Below, piece after piece: positions 56,415 through 64,000 of a DNA stretch of 64,000 nt. The DNA comes from Siphonodentalium dalli (taxonomy: Eukaryota > Mollusca > Scaphopoda > Gadilida > Siphonodentaliidae). The position numbers and the translations under genes were made by a program. Under the pieces are notes generated by a model. That model saw only the letters and a program-made list of their open reading frames with translations, was not told the DNA's origin and did not search any database. Every line of letters starts with the position of its first letter. Position 1 is the first letter of the stretch. The stretch lies in the NCBI GenBank assembly GCA_032622095.1, contig CP136061.1, positions 94,979,345 through 95,043,344 of the forward strand, read 5' to 3'.

Positions 56415-56623
56415 CAAGCCTTGAAATAGGGTGTCTGTCATTTTGCATATAATGAGGTCCCCAGAGGGTGAATTTAGTGATGCTACCCCGCATAGCGGGC
56501 TAGCATCACCAAATTCACCCTCTGGGAACCTCATTCTGCTTAGGTGTAAGCAGAATGAGGTCCCCAGAGGGTGAATTTGGTGACCTCATTCTGCAAATGA
56601 CAGACACCATATTTCAAGGCTTG
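56415..56623. mobile_element. Family K element, short form, perfect 8-bp duplication
   Basis: CAAGCCTTGAAATAGGGTGTC to TATTTCAAGGCTTG, flanked by ACTAGTAC at 56407-56414 and 56624-56631. Left hairpin complete; right hairpin reduced to GAATGAGGTCCCCAGAGG and GACCTCATTCTGC. Confidence 0.9.
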
Positions 56624-56704
56624 ACTAGTACAATGAATATGCATTAGAATCGGACTCGGAGGAGTCGGAGCATCTATATTCGCTCTCTCTGAGAATTTTT
56701 CCCG

Positions 56705-56743
56705 CAAGCCTGAGTTTAGTGTGCCTGTCATTTACATAATGAT
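56705..56743. mobile_element. Family K left-tip fragment
   Basis: CAAGCCTGAGTTTAGTGTGC and CTGTCATTTACATAATGAT, then unrelated sequence that also occurs at 52483. Confidence 0.65.
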
Positions 56744-56802
56744 TAGATATGTGATTGGACAAAACCTGTTGCACAACCTACCAGTATAGATTATGGGGTT
56801 AT

Positions 56803-57262
56803 CAAGTCTCAATTTAGTGTGTCGGACATTTGCAGAATGATGTCTCCAGAGGGTGAATTTAGTGATGCTATCCCACATAGCGGGCTTGCTTCACTAAATT
56901 CACCCTCTGGAGACTTCATTCTGCTTTATAGGCCTCATCTTCTCTGGAAAGTTTCTTTATTATCAAATATCTATATAATCTTCTTCACATAGATTCAATT
57001 TCTTTTTAGTTTAGTTTCTCTATATCCCCAAATTGGCAGAGGACACATTGCATAATCGAGGTTCCCAATGGGTGTACATCACAATATTCACTATTTGGGA
57101 ACTTCAGTCTGAGTCTATGTCTCCCATAGCAGATGAGGCCTAAGCAGAATGAGGTCCCCAGAGGGTGAATTTGGTGATAGCCCGCTGTGCAGGATAGCAT
57201 CACTAAATCCACCCTCTGGGGACCTCATTCTGCTAATGACAGGCACACTAAACTCAGGCTTG
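56803..57262. mobile_element. Family K element, long form, copy 10
   Basis: CAAGTCTCAATTTAGTGTG to CACACTAAACTCAGGCTTG, 460 bp, two hairpins (56832-56927 and 57143-57233) around the conserved spacer (TCTCTGGAAAGTTTCTTTATT, GAGGTTCCCAATGGGTGTAC, CTATTTGGGAACTTC). No matching 8-bp flanks are visible. Confidence 0.85.
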
Positions 57263-57509
57263 GTTCCCGCTACTGATGAACCTTTGCAGTTGTGTTCAAA
57301 TTGAAAGGCATTCCAATATAGATTGAATAAACATTTACTCACGGCTCTTTCACGGAGATAATTGATTGCGAAGGATGACATATTCATTTCCAGACCTATG
57401 TTCGATTTGTGTTTTGGACCATGATTACAGGAGTTGTAGCGTGACCTATAACTGTCACGTGTTGATAGGAATTTCCAATAGCGGCCACTCTGTATGTATT
57501 GATCTATCA
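57263..57509. other. No recognisable feature
   Basis: Unique spacer. Confidence 0.4.
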
Positions 57510-57689
57510 TTAACCATTTAAGTGCCAAGTCCGATTTTGTTATCAACCCATATTTCCTTGATCATTTTTCAAATTTATTGTAAGAGCTCTTTCCATCAAT
57601 GTATCACATTATTATAATCAATAAATTATAAAAATGATCAAGGAAATATGGTTTGATACAAAAATAGGATTTGGCACTGAAAGGGTTAA
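57510..57689. mobile_element. Family C, 180-bp minimal hairpin copy
   Basis: TTAACCATTTAAGTGCCAAG to TTTGGCACTGAAAGGGTTAA. Arms also pair inside (CATATTTCCTTGATCATTTT with its complement). The B module is absent, so B is dispensable for C. Confidence 0.87.
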
Positions 57690-57692
57690 ATA

Positions 57693-57810
57693 TTAACCCT
57701 TTCTATACTAAATTGATTCTCTCATCCAGTTATAAAAGTATATATTGGAATACCTATAATGCATTTCAAGGGGTGTTCCGATAAAATGAGCAGATGACAG
57801 GCAGACGAAA
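57693..57810 (+). mobile_element. Family H TTAA element, copy 3 (left end)
   Basis: TTAACCCTTTCTATACTAAA, TTGATTCTCTCATCCAG, TTATAAAAGTATATATTGGAA, then GGGGTGTTCCGATAAAATGAG; right end lost. It starts three bases after C copy 4. Confidence 0.7.
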
Positions 57811-58718
57811 AGATAATATTAGGACTGCAACGATTCATTGTGAATTCAATTTATCACGATTCACTTTCAACTGATATGTGTATCGTGTCATGTGTATCGT
57901 GATATAGGAAATCAAATAAATTCTGAAGATGGGCTTGTGTAAAAAAGCAAAACCTGCAATTATCTCAAGTTTACATGTATACTATGTATATTTGACTCAT
58001 CTTGCCAACAATTAAACTCCATTTTAGTTTAAAATGAACTCTACCTCCAGTTATAAACTTGTTGTTTCTGATAATTCAGGCTGTATTGATTTGGAAACAT
58101 TAATTTAGTGTATCATGATATGTATTGTATCATTGATCATGTATCATGAATCGTATCGTATCATGACCAAGTGTATCATTACAGACCTAGATAATATGAC
58201 TATGATTTTCACACAGCCTTGTTCCTTGTGTGGGCAAGGAGAGGATGAAAAGTTTTTACTCTTTTGTAAAAGCAGCAGTTCACATTAAATGTGCCCCAAT
58301 GACCACAGTGTGTTGTCCCTCAATAAAACACACTCACTTGATTCATATCTTTTATTTATATTATATCTTTTTGATGATTTATTCCATAAAACAAGCTGAA
58401 TGTATTCTTATTTATTTTAACAAAATCTGCCAGGAATTTGAGACTAGCCCTGTAAGTCAGCCCAAGATGAGATTTTCAAGCACTTATCAATGATCACATG
58501 ATCGATATAAACTTTTAAAAGCACGACCAATTTTTACGGTGACCGCTTTTAGTGATTAGGTCAACAATTTGTGATGTGGTGTTCATGTTATGGTCTTGTT
58601 TTATTGGGATATGAAACGGGTGACCAAATTGGCAGTTGACCAATCACTGAACAGGATTTAGTTTTTAACACAGAAGAGCTCTGCAAATATTTGAAATTAA
58701 CCACAATATAATGGTGTC
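57811..58718. other. Unique; short TGTATCATGA-type repeats at 57850-58180
   Basis: Several ATCGTGTCATGTGTATCGTG / GTATCATGAATCGTATCG variants make a weak simple repeat. No gene recognised; frame 58230-58493 is unsupported. Confidence 0.4.
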
Positions 58719-59092
58719 CAGGGGCGCCAGAAGAGGGGGGGGCAGAGGGGGCAGCTGACCCCCCTGCCCTTGACCAAAGGGGGCGAGCGGGGGCAGGACT
58801 TGCCCTTTTTCTGGAGACAGAAAATGCTTTTTGTGTGTTTAATCTCGTGTTTTTATAGCAAAATGTGACTTTTGGTCCAAATACCACCAATTTCACAAGG
58901 AATATTAATTTTTTGTCAATTTTATCACAAAACGGCCATAAAAACCGACAAATACCATTAAAATAGGGATTTTTGCCACAATGAATTTATGGTTATTTTC
59001 CCGAGTTTGCGGAGAAAATGCCCTTTTTTGCGGAAAAGTGCCCTTTTTGTAGGCTCTGCCCCCCCTGCCCTTGGATGCTTCCGGCGCCCCCG
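58719..59092. mobile_element. Family V hAT-like MITE with perfect 8-bp duplication
   Basis: CAGGGGCGCCAGAAG at left and, in reverse, CGGGGGCGCCGGAAG at right; flanked by ATGGTGTC at 58711-58718 and 59093-59100. 374 bp, G-rich ends with CCCTGCCCTTG repeated inversely. CAGGGGCGCC tips plus 8-bp duplication are textbook hAT. The minus frame 58588-58896 is read-through of this GC-rich end. Confidence 0.9.
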
Positions 59093-59233
59093 ATGGTGTC
59101 TGTCATAAACATAGAATATAAGAATAACAAGATAAAGTAAAAATTTATTTAGTGTGAGCTGACAACATAATATGATAGTATGGTTGTGGTGACATCGTGG
59201 AGGATCAATTGGGTAGTGATTATAAAAATTCAC

Positions 59234-59765
59234 CAAGTCTGAATTTTAGTGTGCCTGTCATAGCGGGCTAGCATCACAAAATTCTCCCTCCGGGGGCCTC
59301 ATTCTGCATGGCCTCATCTGCTGTGGGAGACATACATGTACTCAGATTGAAGTTCCCAAATGGTTAATATTGTGATGTACACCCATTGGGAACCTCGATT
59401 ATGCAATGTGTCGTCTGCCAATTTGGGGATATAGAAAAACTTTAAACTAAAAAAGAAATGAATCTACCGGTATGTAAAGAAGATTTTTTAGTAATTTGAT
59501 AATAAAGAAGATGAGTCCCAAGAAGAATGAGGTCCCCAGATGACACATTGCATAATCGAGGTTCCTAATGGGTGTTTGTCACAATATTCACTGTTTGAGA
59601 ACTTCAATCTGAGTTTATACGTCTCCCATAGCAGATGAGGCCATGCAGAATGAGGTCCCAAGAGTGTAAATTTGGTGATGCTAGCCCGCTCTGCTGGATA
59701 GCGTCACTAAATTCACCCTCTGGGGCCTCATTCTACAAATAACAGGCACACTAAACTCACACTTG
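59234..59765. mobile_element. Family K element, 532 bp, perfect 8-bp duplication
   Basis: CAAGTCTGAATTTTAGTGTGC to GCACACTAAACTCACACTTG, flanked by AAATTCAC at 59226-59233 and 59766-59773. The left hairpin is half deleted; the spacer is present twice (59330-59410 inverted, 59535-59640), a duplicated interior. Confidence 0.88.
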
Positions 59766-59864
59766 AAATTCACATATCAGTCTGGTCTCACATAATGTAT
59801 TGCGTCTAGATTAAACATCCTTTCCATTATTTTTTGCAAATTCTGTAGAATATTTAAGATGTCA

Positions 59865-60118
59865 TTAACCCTTTCTATACTAAATGGATTCTCCCATTCA
59901 GTTATAAATTATATTGGAATGGTTTATTATTCATATGGAGGGGTGTTCAAGAAAAATAAGCAGAAGACAATATAACAAAAATTCAGAAGGAGTTCTATTT
60001 ATTGGAGGGAAATGTTCAGATAATAAGTTCAACAAATTGTTGTATGTTGAACTTATTATCTGAACATTTCCTAAGGGATTACTATCCATCAATGCTTATT
60101 TAGTATTGAAAGGGATAA
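59865..60118 (+). mobile_element. Family H TTAA element, copy 4 (most complete)
   Basis: TTAACCCTTTCTATACTAAAT at left, TTTAGTATTGAAAGGGATAA at right (last tetramer mutated). A strong internal hairpin GAAATGTTCAGATAATAAGTT / AACTTATTATCTGAACATTTC spans 60010-60072. Confidence 0.83.
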
Positions 60119-60552
60119 TATCTACTAATTTGTTGTCCCTGTTACGGTAATACCACAGTTGACATATTGCAGGCAGCGGTGACCAACTCAATTTGTAGGG
60201 ACAATTTTATTGAAATTCAGGTCTTATTTGGAAGAGCGCACATAGCTATAACACTGTAACTGTCGCGTGTTGATAAGAATTTCCGATAACATGTATTGAT
60301 CTATTGTTAGATATTAAAAACTCTGCAGCCTGCGACTCAGTTGTCATCGTGAGTCCTGAAATTTGTTATGGAAAAACGACAGTGTCGTGACAAAATGATT
60401 TTGCATCTACAATGTAACAGCATACAGTTGTCGCAAAAATACCAAGCTCTCAGTGGGGATGCAAAGCAAACAAAAATTAATATTGCAATCAGATCTGATA
60501 TAATGAGTTGATGGTTCACCTGGTTTCGATGATGGTTATTTATTTAACCACA
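60119..60552. other. No recognisable feature
   Basis: Unique spacer. Confidence 0.4.
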
Positions 60553-60978
60553 CAAGTCTGCAAATAGCGTGTCTGTCATTTGCAGAATGAGGTCCCCAGA
60601 AGGTGAATTTAGTGACGCTATCCCGCATAGTGGGCTAGCATCACTAAATTCACCCTCTGGGGACCTCATTTTGCTTAGGCCCTCAGCTGCTATGGCAGAC
60701 CTAGGATCAGATTGAAGTTCCCCAGTTGAAGTTGGTGATGTTCACCCATTGGGCACCTCAATTATGAATTTTATCTTCTGCAAATTAGGGGATATAGAAA
60801 CTTCCTAGAAGGGAAATGTAACTAAAACAATGTTAATTTGATACTAGAGATACTTCCGAGAAGATGAGGCCTAAGCAGAATGAGGTCCCCAGAGGGTGAA
60901 TTTAGTGATGCTAGCCCACTAAATTCACCCTCTGGGGACCTCATTCTGCAAATGACAGACACGCTATTTGCAGGCTTG
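60553..60978. mobile_element. Family K element, long form, copy 12
   Basis: CAAGTCTGCAAATAGCGTGTC to its complement, flanks TAACCACA / TTACCACA (seven of eight). The interior matches copy 2 (GAAGTTGGTGATGTTCACCC, TTCTGCAAATTAGGGGATAT). The right hairpin loop is deleted. Confidence 0.87.
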
Positions 60979-61140
60979 TTACCACACATTCAAAATAGCC
61001 AAGGCGAGCACAAACACGCACAGACATAATATGCCCGGTATGAGGAACTGACAGAAAACATAATATTTTGACTGTTTTTGCTAGTTTATTTTTAAAACAA
61101 GTTGATACCTTATTTGTTCCGAAATACTAAGTAGTTTTCT

Positions 61141-61244
61141 ATAACATTCTGACCAAAGTTGCCAGTCAGAGGTTCGTGGCATGCATACACTAGTCCATAC
61201 ATCCAGGAGAATCCTTTGACTGACAACTTTGGTTAGAATGTTAG
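61141..61244. mobile_element. Family U short palindromic MITE
   Basis: ATAACATTCTGACCAAAGTTG and, in reverse, CTAACATTCTAACCAAAGTTG with CAGTCAGAGG/CAGTCAAAGG beyond; about 105 bp. Ends and target duplication uncertain. Confidence 0.7.
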
Positions 61245-61359
61245 ATCAAACTATGAGTTTACAATTAGCATTTACCCCAAATACTATAAATAATCAGGTA
61301 ATTCCAACTTGGCTTCCAGACTTCCATGGCTTCCAGAACAATAACTAACATATTTCACT

Positions 61360-61790
61360 CAGGCCTGAGAATAAGGTGCCTGTCATTTGCAGAATGAGGT
61401 CCCCAGAGGGTGAATTTAGTGATGCTATCCCACATAGCAGGCTAGAATCACTAAATTCACCCTATGGGGACCTCATTCTGCTTAGGCCTCATCTTTTCTG
61501 GAAAGTTTCTTTATTATCAAATCTCTATAGAAACTTCTTCACATAGATTCTATTTATATTTTAGTTTAGTTTCTCTATATCCCCAAATTGACAGATGATA
61601 CATTGCATAATCAAGGTTCCCAATAGGTGTTCATCACAATATTCACCATTTGGGAACTGCAATCTGAGACTATGTCTCCCATAGCAGATGAGGTATGGCA
61701 GAATGAGGTCACAAGAGGGTGAATTTGGTGATGTAAGCCCACTGTGCGGGCTAGCATCACTAAATTAACCCTCTGGGGACCTCATTTTAG
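61360..61790. mobile_element. Family K element, long form, right tip truncated
   Basis: CAGGCCTGAGAATAAGGTGCC start, left hairpin 61390-61482, conserved spacer, right hairpin 61699-61788 stopping at GGACCTCATTTTAG. The expected CAGACAC..GGCTTG tip is missing. Confidence 0.78.
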
Positions 61791-63058
61791 TGCATTTAGT
61801 GGTTTAGTTGACCGAAGTGAATAGTAAAATGTGGTTCATGGCTTCAGTGACACATTGTGGTGCCAGGTCAATAAGTCAAAGAGATCATTCATGCACTTTT
61901 TTAATGGATAAGTCACGTTTCACCAGGTTGAACTTCACTTTGATATTTTGTTGTTGTTTGGTAATCGGGTCACACATTCACACATGACTTGTCATGTGAA
62001 ATGGGGGTAATCCCCAGTTTATTCCGGTCTGTACAGGTCTATAAAGGATTTTCTGAGACAAGTTAGGATATAGATGTAGATGTTGAAGACATGACTAGCT
62101 CTACTCATCAATCACGTTTGATAACATGGAAAGCGACATTTCCCCTTCACATACATGTACATGTGATCACCATTTTATTGCACAAAGCTTTCTTCAAATT
62201 GTTAACAATCCTGAGATATGTCATTTTATATACTGCATGAGTATATGATCATGCTTTACAATCTTCATAAAATGGCAAGACATAGTTTAGATAAGTGCTA
62301 GAACAGCATTATTATATTGTCTTAAGAGAACAGGTTAGCGTTACTAGATCCTTAATATGAGTTTGTACATGGAGAGAGCTTTATAATGCCATATAATTAC
62401 CAGAATATAGCTTTTTGGCATTACATTTCATGGGATAAATTCTGACGTGAATCAAAAACATGACTCTCAAAATGTTTTGATTCTTGCAAAATATCAAAGA
62501 TTCTTGTCCTTCTACATTTGATTATCATAATCCCATGTTGATTCTCCGAAAAAATTTGTGTACTTTAAGCCCTGACATTTGACTGAAAAAAATAGCGCCC
62601 TTTTCTGAATTTCTGGCCTCCCCCTTGCCTTCATTTGTTTCTACCACCCCTGATGAACCCATGTATTGAAAGCACATTGTCAATAACTATTATATGGGAT
62701 GCCTCCGAGAAGAGAGATATTAGTAACATATGGGCAGATCATAAAAGATGGAACAGAACCTTGCTCATGGCGGCTGCCAACATCAATAAAGTCGTGGAGA
62801 TGGGTTTTGCACTGTTTTACTGTGGACATTAATCCCACAGTAAATAGTGCATTCATGCAACATTGCTAACTTATAGTTTTTCTATCCACTTTGTAATACA
62901 GTAGCAGTAGTTTTTTCCATAGATCTAGTAATATATTAAGAGTATTTAGAGTGAACCACCATAGGAGCTGTGCAGCTGTTTATCAATAAGAATAGAATAT
63001 GATCTTTGAATTTTTTTTTTTATAGTGTGCTAAATTTATTGGAAAATTCTCCTATCCT
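61791..63058. other. No supported gene
   Basis: Unique-looking DNA. The frame 62635-62832 (ISNIWADHKRW, LLMAAANINKVVEMG) has a somewhat protein-like composition but no recognised family and no clear splice sites. Confidence 0.35.
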
Positions 63059-63312
63059 CAAGCCTTGAAATAGTGTGTCTGTCATTTGCAGAATGAGGTC
63101 CCCAGAGGGTGAAGTTAGTGATGCTACGCTGCATTACGGGCTAGCATCACCAAATTCACCCTCTGGGAACCTCATTCTGCTGATGTGTAAGCAGAATGAG
63201 GTCCCCAGAGGGTGAATTTAGTGATGCTACCCCTCTATGCGGGGTAGGATAACTAAATTCACCCTCTGGGGACCTCATTCTGCAAATGACAGACACCCTA
63301 TTTCAAGGCTTG
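63059..63312. mobile_element. Family K element, short form, perfect 8-bp duplication
   Basis: CAAGCCTTGAAATAGTGTGTC to its complement, 254 bp, flanked by CCTATCCT at 63051-63058 and 63313-63320. Two near-complete hairpins separated by TGATGTGTAA. Confidence 0.92.
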
Positions 63313-63348
63313 CCTATCCTCATGTACATTTAACCCTTTCTGTATGGA

Positions 63349-63640
63349 GCTCCGTGGTCCTGTGGTTGGCGTGTCGGACTTGTAATCGCTGTAAACACAT
63401 TGTTATAGGTTCGCAGAGCGTCTCTGGTCATTGAGTCTTCACACAGCAGTAGATTGGCCGCTTTGAGCGACATGCAATTGTCTGATTGCTCGCTGATTCA
63501 AAAACCTGCGTCAAGTTGTGACCCTTCAGCAAGGTCGCTCGTACTGCATCGGCTTCGCATCACTCTGCGTTAAACGAGTACCAGTCAGCTTGTCATACTG
63601 ATGAGTATCAGCATATTCTGATCAAACTAGAGCAGCGCCT
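63349..63640 (+). repeat. tRNA-Thr-like SINE
   Basis: GCTCCGTGGTCCTGTGGTTGG then CGGACTTGTAATCG resembles the 5' half of tRNA-Thr(UGU), including the TTGTAA anticodon loop; GGTTCGCAGAGC at 63409 is a B-box. The acceptor and T stems do not close, and a non-tRNA body follows (GCAAGGTCGCTCGTACTGCA and GAGTACCAGTCAGCTTGTC). Preceded by TTAACCCTTTCTGTA, possibly a cut family H tip. Right boundary approximate. Confidence 0.6.
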
Positions 63641-63683
63641 GCAATGGCTGCAGCTGGTTCATTGGTTGGCTTGTACAGTCATA

Positions 63684-64000
63684 TTATTATACCCCCTTTA
63701 AAAAAAAAGGGGGGTATACTGTTTTGCACCCGTCCGTCTGTGCGCCCGTCTGTTCGTCCGTCCGATGTCTGTTCATGTAAATGTTGGATTTTTGGTCCGT
63801 CTAGTGTCTGTTCATGTCATAACTTGAACAGTAGTGCTCGGATTTCAATGAAATTTTGTATGGACGTTCACCACTATGAGGACATTCAATAGAGGATTAC
63901 ATCGTTTTGTTCAGATTTTCCATTCTAGAGTTATTCATCTTTGTTTATCTGGAAATGTTGGCTTTTTTGTCTGTCTGGTGTCTGTTCATGTCGTAACTTC
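63684..64000 (+). repeat. Dispersed repeat running off the window
   Basis: Begins with a hairpin ATACCCCCTTT-AAA-AAAGGGGGGTAT, then CCGTCCGTCTGTGCGCCCG and two diverged copies of TTTTTGGTCCGTCTAGTGTCT GTTCATGTC-type text (63788 and 63965, about 177 bp apart). Similar repeats are widespread in marine invertebrates. The frame 63644-63892 is repeat-derived. Confidence 0.65.

Noticed and set aside
63349-63420. Functional tRNA-Thr gene
   Set aside because: A- and B-box-like segments are present but the acceptor stem and T arm do not pair and a SINE-like body follows directly.

Overview
This window reads as non-coding, repeat-dominated DNA from an animal nuclear genome. It is AT-rich, contains no convincing intact protein-coding gene, and is packed with short non-autonomous DNA transposons, Helitron-like tandem units, satellite arrays, tRNA-derived SINE pieces and one broken non-LTR retrotransposon. 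TTAA-flanked piggyBac-like and Kolobok-like elements, hAT-like elements and CTAG-ended Helitron-like repeats together fit a marine invertebrate (mollusc, lophotrochozoan or invertebrate deuterostome). I cannot place it further from sequence alone. Open frames over 60 codons are nearly all chance frames through repeats.

Layout. 0.4-9.2 kb: three 488/488/479-bp copies of a TTAA-flanked foldback element (family A), a conserved palindromic hairpin module (B), and a head-to-tail run of Helitron-like units (M, 4.1-7.2 kb). 9.2-13.5 kb: mostly unique DNA. 13.5-18.6 kb: one giant (5 kb) inverted repeat. 19.2-20.5 kb: three abutting or near-abutting palindromic elements, two sharing a single TTAA. 22.5-25.7 kb: a LINE open frame split by a 2.8-kb hAT-like insertion that itself contains two inverted TTAA elements. 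27.3-33 kb: the most gene-like unique stretch, with a possible TATA-less promoter and 5' splice donor near 28.0 kb, plus two well-delimited DNA transposons (8-bp and 9-bp target duplications). 33-40.5 kb: alternating families K (hAT-like, two hairpins per element) and D (TA-flanked palindromes), with nested TTAA insertions. 41.0-43.3 kb: a satellite with a three-monomer higher-order repeat of about 482 bp. 43.7-45.3 kb: Helitron-like units on the minus strand (N). 45-64 kb: more D, K, C, I, J and H elements, a segmental duplication, a tandem array split by a 1.5-kb block, and a tRNA-Thr-like SINE near the right end.

Because insertions sit inside one another and sites without the insertion exist in the same window, the region gives a partial relative chronology: family C inserted into D; E into C; the hAT-like element into the LINE; E into the hAT-like element. 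No immune, biosynthetic, CRISPR-like or other accessory gene system was found. The noteworthy biology is repeat architecture.
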